A DNA stretch of 5,902 nt, taken from contig DCKY01000085.1 of the NCBI GenBank assembly GCA_002320775.1, positions 1-5,902 of the forward strand, given 5' to 3'. Positions 1 to 5,902 of the stretch are shown here, piece by piece. Position 1 is the stretch's first letter; each line of letters starts with the position of its first letter. Position numbers and translations under genes: made by a program. Origin of the DNA: Planctomycetes bacterium UBA1662. GTDB taxonomy: Bacteria; Planctomycetota; UBA8108. The notes under the pieces were generated by a model. It ran no database searches. It worked only from the letters and a program-made list of their open reading frames with translations, and was not told where the DNA came from.

Positions 1-1
1 C

Positions 2-1234
2 ATTCTCGGCATCCTGCTCGTGGTCCTGGCGGTGATCTTCAAGACAGCATCTCTCAAGCACCCGTTCTGGAAAAAGTTCTACACCTTCTGCCCCGTGCTG
101 CTGTTGTGTTACTTCATTCCCTCGCTGCTTGGCAGCCTGGACATCGTGGCCACCGACAAGGACGGCTCGAAGCTCTACTTTGTCACCAAGAACTACCTGC
201 TCCCCACCAGCCTGGTGCTCCTCACCCTGAGCATCGACCTCAAGGGAATCATCGGCCTCGGCCCCAAGGCTCTCATCCTCTTCCTCACAGGCACCGTGGG
301 CATCCTCTTTGGCGGCCCCCTGGCCATCCTCATCGTCTCTTCCTTCTCCCCTGAGATGGTCGCGGGCCATGGCCCGGAGGCCGTCTGGCGTGGCATGGCG
401 ACCTGCGCGGGGAGCTGGATCGGAGGAGGAGCCAACCAGGCCGCCATGAAGGAGGTCTTCGAAGTTGGTGACGGGATCTTCTCGGCCATGATCACCGTCG
501 ATGTCCTGGTCGCCAACGTCTGGATGGCGGGCCTGCTGATCATCGCCGGAAAATCGCGCCAGCTCGACGGCTGGCTGAAGGCCGACACCAGCGCCATCGA
601 CAACCTGAAGGAGCGTATCAGCGCCTACCAGGAAGAGACGCTGCGGATCCCGAAGACGGCTGACACCCTGATGGTGCTCGCCGTCGGCTTCGCTGTAACC
701 GCGCTCTCGCACTTTTTCTCCGGAAGGATCTCGGCGCTCTGTGAAGAGCTGGCTGTCACCAGTCCCTGGATCAAGGACTTCAACCTCACCAGCACCTTCT
801 TCTGGCTGGTCGTGCTGGCCACGACCGGAGGGGTGCTGCTCTCCTTCACCCGCTACAGGAACCTCGAAGGTGTCGGCGCCTCAAGAATCGCCACCGTCTT
901 CCTCTACCTGCTGGTGGTGACGATCGGCCTGAAAATGGACATCTTCGCGATCTTCAACAATCCCGGCGTCTTCGTGATCGGGGGAATCTGGATGCTGATC
1001 CACATCATCCTGCTCGTCGGCATGACCATCCTGATCCGGGCCCCGGTCTTCTTCATGGCGGTCGGCAGCAAGGCCAACATCGGCGGCGCGGTCTCCGCCC
1101 CGATCGTGGCGGCGGCCTTCCACCCATCGCTCGCCCCGGTGGGCGTGCTGCTGGCGGTGCTCGGCTACGCGCTGGGAACCTACGCAGCCTGGCTCTGCGG
1201 TCTCATGATGCAGGCCGCCGCGCCGGCTGGCTAA
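2..1234 (+). CDS. DUF819 (YjcL-like) integral membrane protein, 5' partial
   Basis: Polytopic inner-membrane protein of the DUF819 family, whose best-known member is Bacillus subtilis YjcL. Its substrate is not established; the fold resembles CPA/AT-type secondary transporters, from memory of family classification. The frame is open to the left edge and already reads ILGILLVVLAVIF before the GTG at 20, which matches the usual first helix. That GTG is therefore internal, and I expect roughly 10-20 residues to be missing. Numbering from position 20, the family signatures are YFIPSLLGSL (31-40), NYLLPTSLVLLTLSIDLKG (58-76), GSWIGGGANQAAM (131-143), SKANIGGAVSAP (350-361) and the C-terminal block VGVLLAVLGYALGTYAAW (374-391). 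I see about ten hydrophobic segments, split into two halves by a charged cytosolic-type linker at about 178-213. The gene ends in TAA and converges on the cyclophilin gene. Family assignment is confident; transport function is inferred. Confidence 0.9.
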   Translation: MLGILLVVLAVIFKTASLKHPFWKKFYTFCPVLLLCYFIPSLLGSLDIVATDKDGSKLYFVTKNYLLPTSLVLLTLSIDLKGIIGLGPKALILFLTGTVGILFGGPLAILIVSSFSPEMVAGHGPEAVWRGMATCAGSWIGGGANQAAMKEVFEVGDGIFSAMITVDVLVANVWMAGLLIIAGKSRQLDGWLKADTSAIDNLKERISAYQEETLRIPKTADTLMVLAVGFAVTALSHFFSGRISALCEELAVTSPWIKDFNLTSTFFWLVVLATTGGVLLSFTRYRNLEGVGASRIATVFLYLLVVTIGLKMDIFAIFNNPGVFVIGGIWMLIHIILLVGMTILIRAPVFFMAVGSKANIGGAVSAPIVAAAFHPSLAPVGVLLAVLGYALGTYAAWLCGLMMQAAAPAG

Positions 1235-1256
1235 CTGCCCGGAAATCACTTGCCGC
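1235..1256. other. 22 bp gap between convergent genes, no terminator seen
   Basis: The stop codons of the DUF819 gene (TAA, plus strand) and the cyclophilin gene (TAG, minus strand) lie 22 bp apart. The gap contains no GC-rich hairpin followed by a T-run on either strand, so no intrinsic terminator can be called here. Transcripts from the two genes may overlap at their 3' ends, or termination may be factor-dependent. Confidence 0.6.
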
Positions 1257-2534
1257 CTATTTCTCGGTCACCGTGCATTTCGTGATTGTCAGCTTTTCCG
1301 AGGTCTTGCCGCTGGCATCCGGGCTGCCTGCTTTCTCAATCGCCTTGACCACGTCAAGCCCCTCGACCACCTTGCCGTAGATCGTATAACTGCCATCGAG
1401 GGTGGGAGTAGGACCGAAGGTGATAAAGAACTGGCTGCCATCGGTTCCCGGCCCCGCGTTGGCTGTACTGAGAACCCCGGCGCTGTCGTGCTTCAGATCC
1501 TTTGAAAATTCTCCGCCAAACTGGTAGCCGGGACCATCCCGTCCGGTGCCAGTCGGACAGCCGCCCTGGGCCATGAAGCCCTGGATGACCCGGTGAAAAG
1601 TCAGGCCATCGTAATATCCAAGCCTGGTGAGATAGATCGCGCTCGATACGTGCATGGGCGCCACCTCTGGATTGAAGCGAATACGGATCTTGCCCTTGCT
1701 TGTCTCCATGTTCCAGAACAGGCTCTTGCCCTTGGGGAAAACGTACTTCGGCGGCTTGCGAAGTTTCTTGCGCCAGCCCGGAACCGACTTATTGACCTTG
1801 CCAGCTGCGATGAACTTGTCAATCGCCGCGAAGCTGAACTCTTCCCTGACGATGGTGGCCGTGGAGATGGTGCATGTCTTCATGAACAGCGATTCCGAAG
1901 GCTTCCCCGTGCGCGAGCCCTTTGACTCGATATCCTTGAGCACTTTCAGCCCCTCCACGATCTCGCCGAAGAGAGTGTGGCGGTTATTGAGCCAGGGAGT
2001 CGCTTTGAAGGTAAGGAAGAACTGGCTGCCATCGGTTCCAGGGCCGGCGTTCGCCATGCTGAGCAGTCCCGGGCGATCATGCTTCACCGCGGACGAAAAC
2101 TCGCCGCTGTACTTGAAGCCCGGGCCGCCAGTGCCGGTACCCAGAGGACAGCCGCCCTGGGCCATGAACCCGGTAATAACACGGTGAAAGGGCAGGGTGT
2201 CGTAAAACCCCAGGCGGGTCAGGTAGATGGTGCTGGAGACGTGCATCGGGGCGACATCTGGCCACAGCTTTACCTTGATCAGGCCTTTGTTGGTTTCAAT
2301 ATTCCAGAAATAATCCGTATCCCCTTTTCCAAAGTCAGCCTGGGGCGGCTTCGGCAATCCAAGTCGCCAGCGCGGCGATGACTTGTCGACCTTTTTCGAA
2401 GAGATGAACTTATCGAGCTCTGCGATCGCGGAATCCGAAGCTTCTTTGTCCTGGGAATAAGCGATCGGTACAAACGTCAGCGCCAGCGCGAATAAAACGC
2501 AGCCGGCTGAAACAAGCGCGCGGAATTGTGTCAC
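1257..2534 (-). CDS. Exported twin-domain cyclophilin-type peptidyl-prolyl cis-trans isomerase
   Basis: Cyclophilin-family PPIase (EC 5.2.1.8), which catalyses cis-trans isomerisation of X-Pro bonds, here outside the cytoplasm. I chose the GTG at 2534 (425 aa) because GAGGTGA sits just upstream of it; the in-frame GTG at 2543 has no comparable site. Residues 1-27 form a Sec-type signal peptide with probable cleavage after AYS. Two cyclophilin domains follow, at about 75-226 and 272-425, each preceded by a related leader of about 47 residues. Domain 1 has FHRVITGFMAQGG (R118, F123, M124, Q126), DGSQFF (F173) and PWLNNRH (W181, L182, H186), equivalent to human CypA R55, F60, M61, Q63, F113, W121, L122 and H126. 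Domain 2 keeps R315, F320, M321, Q323, F370 and L379 but has T378 and Y383 where CypA has W121 and H126. Most bacterial cyclophilins have a single domain, so the length is about double. Activity of domain 1 is likely; that of domain 2 is uncertain. Confidence 0.95.
   Translation of the reverse strand: MTQFRALVSAGCVLFALALTFVPIAYSQDKEASDSAIAELDKFISSKKVDKSSPRWRLGLPKPPQADFGKGDTDYFWNIETNKGLIKVKLWPDVAPMHVSSTIYLTRLGFYDTLPFHRVITGFMAQGGCPLGTGTGGPGFKYSGEFSSAVKHDRPGLLSMANAGPGTDGSQFFLTFKATPWLNNRHTLFGEIVEGLKVLKDIESKGSRTGKPSESLFMKTCTISTATIVREEFSFAAIDKFIAAGKVNKSVPGWRKKLRKPPKYVFPKGKSLFWNMETSKGKIRIRFNPEVAPMHVSSAIYLTRLGYYDGLTFHRVIQGFMAQGGCPTGTGRDGPGYQFGGEFSKDLKHDSAGVLSTANAGPGTDGSQFFITFGPTPTLDGSYTIYGKVVEGLDVVKAIEKAGSPDASGKTSEKLTITKCTVTEK
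1260..2426 (-). repeat. Internal tandem duplication of a leader-plus-cyclophilin unit
   Basis: The cyclophilin gene consists of two copies of a ~190-codon unit: nucleotides 2426-1857 (residues 37-226) and 1832-1260 (residues 235-425). The copies are offset by 197 residues (591 bp). I hand-counted 86 identities over 131 ungapped positions (W77-S207 against W274-S404). The match persists in DNA: identical 23 bp stretches occur at 1426-1448 and 2017-2039 (encoding the DGSQFF region), and at 1555-1577 and 2146-2168 (encoding the FMAQGGCP region). The similarity includes the non-catalytic leader: xxxDKFI, K-V-(D/N)-K-S, P-x-W-R, L-x-K-P-P, then F-W-N-(I/M)-E-T. The whole unit was therefore duplicated, not only the catalytic domain. 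Confidence 0.9.
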
Positions 2535-2539
2535 TTCGG

Positions 2540-2546
2540 TCACCTC
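2540..2546 (-). promoter_or_regulatory. Shine-Dalgarno site deciding the cyclophilin start
   Basis: GAGGTGA on the minus strand lies five bases before the GTG at 2534, with the GAGG core eight bases away, which is ideal spacing. It overlaps the alternative in-frame GTG at 2543, and that codon has no SD-like sequence at the right distance. An in-frame stop at 2555-2553 rules out starts further upstream. Confidence 0.6.
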
Positions 2547-2702
2547 ATCATGTCAATCGGTTGTAGTACGCGGCCCGTAGAACGGATCGCCAAAAGAACG
2601 ATCATTCTATTCTGGTTCCCGGAGTTCAAGAAGAATCACTAAAAGCTCATCTCTGTGATATCTGCCCCAGGCCAAGAACCTTCAAATTACTGGAACATGG
2701 AG
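2547..2702. promoter_or_regulatory. Divergent intergenic region, presumed promoters for both flanking genes
   Basis: This is the only non-coding stretch long enough to hold promoters, and it lies between two divergently transcribed genes. It is visibly more AT-rich than the genes. On the minus strand there is a TAGAAT -10-like hexamer (2609-2604). The best -35-like hexamer, TTGAAC (2629-2624), is only 14 bp away, too close for a classical sigma-70 promoter. A short inverted repeat, GATCG (2585-2589) and CGATC (2599-2603) separated by nine bases, could be an operator but is weak. I found no convincing plus-strand promoter, riboswitch or small ORF. Confidence 0.4.
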
Positions 2703-5700
2703 ATGAAGAACATTATGCTAAAGGCACTTATGACGGAAGTGAAGCTCGCGACACGACCTCTCCAGCTGATGATTCGAGCCCTGCTGCCGATTATTATCAC
2801 CCTGCTTCTTCAGACGACCCTCACCAGGGCAGAAGACCAGGCGGCACAGCCCGGCGCTCCAGCCATCAAATTTTTCGAACAAAGAATCCGACCGCTCTTC
2901 ATCGAGCGCTGCCACAAATGCCATAGTGAAAAAAAACAGCGCGGTGAGCTGCGCCTCGATTCGCTGCGGGCTCTGCTCAACGGCGGAAAATCGGGCCCCT
3001 CCATTGTCCCTGGAGCACCGGAAAAGAGCCTGCTGATCCAGGCGGTTCAATACCGCGAAGAGCTCAAGATGCCGCCAAAGAAGCGGCTCTCCGACAGGGA
3101 GATCGCCGACCTCGCGGCCTGGGTCAAGATGGGCGCGCCCTGGCCGGGCGCGACGGCTGAAAAAGCTCCCGCTGTAAAAGCGGCCAGCTCTGCCTACGAA
3201 GCCATCTTGCGTGAATCAGAAAACCATTGGGCTTTCCAACCTCTGAAGCGTGAAGCTCCCCCCCTGGTAAAAAAGAACGGCTGGATTCGTTCGCCGATCG
3301 ACAGCTTTATTCTTGGCGCCCTTGAGGACAGCAACCTGGCTCCCAGCGCCCCCGCTACCTCGGAAACACTCATCCGGAGGGTCTACTTTGATCTCATCGG
3401 CCTGCCGCCCGGGCCGAAAGAGATCAAGGAATTCACCTCCGACAACTCGCCGGAAAACTACGAAAAGATCATCGACCGACTGCTCTCCTCTCCACGCTAC
3501 GGAGAACGCTGGGGACGTCACTGGCTCGATGTCGCCCGCTACGCGGACTCAAACGGACTCGATGAAAACATCGCCTACATCCAGGCCTGGCGCTACCGCG
3601 ACTGGGTGATCGACAGCTTCAACAGGGACAAGCCCTACGATGAATTCCTCCGTGCCCAGGTCGCAGGCGACCTGCTCCAGAGCCCTGACCCCGAGAGCGA
3701 CTACGAGGACAAGGTGGCTACGGGCTTTCTTTCGATCGGCCCGAAGATGCTCGCCGAGGATGATGGCCGGAAGATGGAGCTCGACATCGTCGACGAGCAG
3801 GTAGACACCGTCGGACGGGTCTTCATGGGGCTCACCCTGGGCTGCGCGCGATGCCACGATCACAAATTCGATCCTGTCTCCACCTGGGACTACTACTCCA
3901 TGGCCTCGATCTTCAAGAGCACCAAGACCATGGAGAACTTCAATGTCGTCGCCGTCTGGCACGAATACGAGTTCCCCTCAGGCGAAGAGCGCCAGCTCAA
4001 GGCGAAGCTGGAGGCGAGGCAGCGTGAGCTCGAGGCTCGCCGAAAGGCCGCCGGTGAAGAGGTCGAAAAATCGCACAGGGCGGCACTTGGCCCCTACCTC
4101 AGGGGCGCCTGGGAGCTGGTTCGCTTTCCGCCCCTGGTCCATGAGAAACCGGTGAAATCGGTCGCCGCGAAGATCCCCGCCGCTGAGCTTTCGAAGCGGG
4201 GCATCCTCATCGAGATGGAAAAGTTTCAGCGGAAGGAAAAAGATCTCGTCGTCGACACCACCGGCTATGGCAAGGGCATCGGCGTCCTGCTCAGCAGGGT
4301 GAATGCCGCCGCCGAGTATGATCTGGATATCCCGATGGAGGGACTTTACCAGCTCGATGTCCGGCACGCCGCGGCCGAATCCCGTCCCATGGTTGTCACG
4401 GTCAACGGCGACACCAGGGTCACCGGCGTGGCGGCCGCCATCACCGGGACCTGGTATCCCGACACCCAGAAATGGTTCCCGGCGGCGACCGTTCACCTCG
4501 CCCGGGGCCGCAACGTCCTGCGCTTCGAGCGCTACGGCGGCCCCATTCCTCATCTCGATAAGTTTTTCCTCAGCAAGGTCGCCCCCCAGCCTGAAGATCC
4601 GGCCGTCAAGAAAGACTCGACCCTCATGATCGAGCTGGAAGATGCGACGAAAACCGGCGGCGACCTCGTCATCCAGCGCGATGGGAATGGCGAAGGCATC
4701 GGCATCCTCGCCAGCGAGAAGACCGCCTCCGCCGAGCTCGAGTTGAACACAGAAGAGGATGGCTACCGGATCCTCAAAATCCGTCATGCCGCGAAGGAAT
4801 CACGGCCTGTCCGACTCTTTCTTAACGACAGGCTTGTCGGCAACGCCTGTGGAGAGGTGACCGGGGGCTGGGGACCGGAGAACCAGCTCTGGTTCTCCCA
4901 GGGAATCCTCTACCTCCCGAAAGGAAAGAGCAGGCTTCGGATTGAGCGAACCGATGGCCCTCTGCCCCACCTCGACAAGCTCTCGCTCCAGTCAGTCAAG
5001 CCGGGGAAAACCGCGAGCGAACACCATCGAAACGCTTCCGAGATCGCGCGGTCGCTTGGACTTCGCGCGGAGCTGCTGCGAGCCTGGGCGACCATCAGCT
5101 CCCGAGACCCCGCACTCCTGGAGAAACTCGATGAGGCCGTCATGGCGGGCCTTGCCACCGACAGGATCGGCCCGGCTCCTGGAAAAGAGCTGCTTGCCGG
5201 GACCGCCGCCCTGGTCGGAGAAGCTCTCAACCTCGCCTTCCCTGGCAATAAACACGAGCCTCTCTTTTCCGCCAAGGCCAGGGAGGCGATCGCCGCGATT
5301 GAAAAATCCCAGGCAGAACTGAAAAAGAAAATGGCTGCCAAGCTGAAGGTCATGGGCGTCAAGGAGGGGAAGGCGGAAGACCTCAAGGTTCATCTCCGAG
5401 GCAACTACCTCACCCTCGGTGAGCAGGCCAGGAAGGGGTTCCCGACCTTCCTCGCAAGCTTCGACAAGCCCGAGATCAAGACCACCAGCGGGCGTCTCGA
5501 ATTGGCCCGGTGGCTCAGTGATCCCCGCCACCCGCTCACCGCGCGGGTCATGGCCAACAGGATCTGGCGCTGGCATTTCGGCCAGGGAATCGTCAGGAGC
5601 ACCGACAACTTCGGAAGGCTGGGCTCACGCCCGAGCCACCAGGCCCTGCTTGACTGGCTCGCATCGATGCTGGCTGAGGAGGGCTGGTCGGTGAAGCGTC

Positions 5701-5902
5701 TGCACAAAGAGATCCTCACCTCGAGCACCTACCGGATGGGGAGCGTCTTCAACGCCGCCGCCGCCGAGGCAGACCCTGGCAACACGCTGCGCTGGAGATG
5801 GAGCAGGAGGCGGCTCGAGGCGGAATCCATCCGCGACTCCCTGCTCGAGCTGGGCGGAAAGATCGACAATAAGATGGGCGGGCAGCTGCTGAGCGCGAAC
5901 GC
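2703..5902 (+). CDS. Secreted PSCyt1-DUF1549-DUF1553 cytochrome-like protein with two CBM-like inserts, 3' partial
   Basis: One uninterrupted frame of 1066 full codons runs off the right edge. Domain order: a hydrophobic export segment at about 26-40 with probable cleavage after TRA43; PSCyt1 cytochrome c at about 55-148, with haem motif CHKCH (70-74) and a likely distal methionine, M123, in KMPP; DUF1549/PSCyt2 at about 195-405, with SPIDSFIL, LIGLPPGP, RYGERWGRHWLDVARYAD and GCARCHDHKFDP (380-390); a charged coiled-coil-like stretch at about 427-460; two related beta-sandwich domains resembling CBM6/CBM35 at about 501-626 and 641-765; a helical linker; then DUF1553 from about 925, with ELARWLSDPRHPLTARVMANR and DNFGRLGSRPSHQALLDWL, cut off by the window. 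The family's biochemical role is not established; it is often discussed alongside planctomycete polysaccharide breakdown. The start is uncertain: in-frame ATGs at 2697, 2703, 2715 and 2730 are all possible. The one at 2730 has AAAGG five bases upstream and gives a shorter, more usual signal peptide. A DUF1501 gene often follows this family, so I would expect one past the edge. Confidence 0.95.
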   Translation, partial: MKNIMLKALMTEVKLATRPLQLMIRALLPIIITLLLQTTLTRAEDQAAQPGAPAIKFFEQRIRPLFIERCHKCHSEKKQRGELRLDSLRALLNGGKSGPSIVPGAPEKSLLIQAVQYREELKMPPKKRLSDREIADLAAWVKMGAPWPGATAEKAPAVKAASSAYEAILRESENHWAFQPLKREAPPLVKKNGWIRSPIDSFILGALEDSNLAPSAPATSETLIRRVYFDLIGLPPGPKEIKEFTSDNSPENYEKIIDRLLSSPRYGERWGRHWLDVARYADSNGLDENIAYIQAWRYRDWVIDSFNRDKPYDEFLRAQVAGDLLQSPDPESDYEDKVATGFLSIGPKMLAEDDGRKMELDIVDEQVDTVGRVFMGLTLGCARCHDHKFDPVSTWDYYSMASIFKSTKTMENFNVVAVWHEYEFPSGEERQLKAKLEARQRELEARRKAAGEEVEKSHRAALGPYLRGAWELVRFPPLVHEKPVKSVAAKIPAAELSKRGILIEMEKFQRKEKDLVVDTTGYGKGIGVLLSRVNAAAEYDLDIPMEGLYQLDVRHAAAESRPMVVTVNGDTRVTGVAAAITGTWYPDTQKWFPAATVHLARGRNVLRFERYGGPIPHLDKFFLSKVAPQPEDPAVKKDSTLMIELEDATKTGGDLVIQRDGNGEGIGILASEKTASAELELNTEEDGYRILKIRHAAKESRPVRLFLNDRLVGNACGEVTGGWGPENQLWFSQGILYLPKGKSRLRIERTDGPLPHLDKLSLQSVKPGKTASEHHRNASEIARSLGLRAELLRAWATISSRDPALLEKLDEAVMAGLATDRIGPAPGKELLAGTAALVGEALNLAFPGNKHEPLFSAKAREAIAAIEKSQAELKKKMAAKLKVMGVKEGKAEDLKVHLRGNYLTLGEQARKGFPTFLASFDKPEIKTTSGRLELARWLSDPRHPLTARVMANRIWRWHFGQGIVRSTDNFGRLGSRPSHQALLDWLASMLAEEGWSVKRLHKEILTSSTYRMGSVFNAAAAEADPGNTLRWRWSRRRLEAESIRDSLLELGGKIDNKMGGQLLSAN
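2910..2924 (+). other. Covalent haem c attachment motif CxxCH (PSCyt1)
   Basis: These codons encode CHKCH (residues 70-74 of the large protein), the c-type haem attachment motif with H74 as expected proximal ligand. About 50 residues later, KMPPKKRLSDREIADLAAWV (residues 122-141) supplies the conserved MPP methionine (M123) and the C-terminal helix typical of the planctomycete cytochrome c domain. Haem attachment would require export, consistent with the N-terminal signal. Confidence 0.85.
3843..3857 (+). other. Second CxxCH motif, within DUF1549
   Basis: These codons encode CARCH (residues 381-385), followed by DHKFDP. The block GCARCHDHKFDP is a hallmark of DUF1549 proteins and fits the haem c consensus, hence the alternative name PSCyt2. 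I know of no direct evidence that this site binds haem; the extra histidines nearby (H385, H387) could equally bind a metal. Confidence 0.6.
4203..4997 (+). repeat. Two tandem CBM6/35-like beta-sandwich domains within the cytochrome-like gene
   Basis: Copy 1 is nucleotides 4203-4580 (residues 501-626) and copy 2 is 4623-4997 (residues 641-765), offset by 139-140 residues. Shared landmarks are (I/L)E(M/L)E at the start, G-x-G-I-G-(V/I)-L, RHAA-x-ESRP, VTG-x-W followed by a second W, and a closing L-x-(R/K)-G-(R/K)-x-x-L-R-(F/I)-E-R block ending in G-P-(I/L)-PHLDK. The starting Glu-x-Glu, the RHAA strand and the late Asp follow the pattern of CBM6/CBM35-type modules. The fold and any sugar binding are inferred. 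The copies have diverged clearly, so the duplication is old. Confidence 0.7.

Noticed and set aside
20..22. GTG as the start of the DUF819 gene
   Set aside because: The frame is open upstream to the window edge, and the residues before it match the family's first helix, so the true start is outside the window.
1654..2187. 177-codon plus-strand open frame opposite the cyclophilin gene
   Set aside because: The minus strand encodes two clear cyclophilin domains with catalytic motifs; the plus-strand product has no recognisable feature.
2490..2501. Possible lipoprotein cleavage site (SAGC, cysteine 12 of the cyclophilin)
   Set aside because: The cysteine lies before most of the hydrophobic core and the -3 residue is Ser, so the lipobox pattern and position are wrong. 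An ordinary signal peptidase I site after AYS fits better.
2604..2629. Sigma-70 promoter TTGAAC / TAGAAT on the minus strand
   Set aside because: The hexamers are only 14 bp apart, and the correctly spaced -35 candidate (TTCTTG) is a poor match, so I did not call it as a promoter.
3549..3962. 137-codon minus-strand open frame opposite the DUF1549 region
   Set aside because: It lies antisense to the most conserved part of DUF1549; its acidic, valine-rich product is typical of a shadow frame.
3978..4787. 269-codon minus-strand open frame opposite the large secreted protein gene
   Set aside because: The plus strand here reads continuously through recognisable domains. The antisense frame is open because of GC-rich codons, and its product resembles no family I recognise.
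1..5902. tRNA, rRNA, CRISPR array, insertion sequence or phage genes
   Set aside because: I saw no cloverleaf, spaced short direct repeats, transposase motifs or terminal inverted repeats. The repeats found are intragenic domain duplications.

Overview
The window carries three protein-coding genes and looks like chromosomal DNA from a GC-rich member of the Planctomycetota or a close PVC relative. The main reason is the third gene: a PSCyt1 (planctomycete cytochrome c), DUF1549, DUF1553 protein, an architecture heavily expanded in Planctomycetota and also found in Verrucomicrobiota and Lentisphaerota. Genus-level placement is not possible from this window.

Layout. (1) Positions 2-1234, plus strand: the 3' part of a DUF819 (YjcL-like) multi-pass membrane protein whose start lies upstream of the window. 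(2) After a 22 bp gap, positions 1257-2534, minus strand: an exported twin-domain cyclophilin-type peptidyl-prolyl isomerase, running toward gene 1. (3) Positions 2535-2702: a divergent intergenic region that must serve genes 2 and 3. (4) Positions 2703-5902, plus strand: the large PSCyt1/DUF1549/DUF1553 protein, open to the right edge, so its C-terminus is missing. No tRNA, rRNA, CRISPR array, insertion sequence or phage gene was seen.

How the genes may relate. Genes 2 and 3 both encode secreted products and share one upstream region of about 160 bp, so co-regulation is possible, with the isomerase perhaps helping to fold exported proteins. This is inference only. Gene 1 converges on gene 2 and has no evident functional link to it. 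Nothing here is clearly a new multi-gene system. The most unusual points are internal duplications in two genes. The cyclophilin is two copies of a ~190-residue unit, each with its own ~47-residue leader and a matched cysteine pair, and the second copy has altered active-site residues. The cytochrome protein carries two tandem carbohydrate-binding-like beta-sandwich domains between its DUF1549 and DUF1553 parts.
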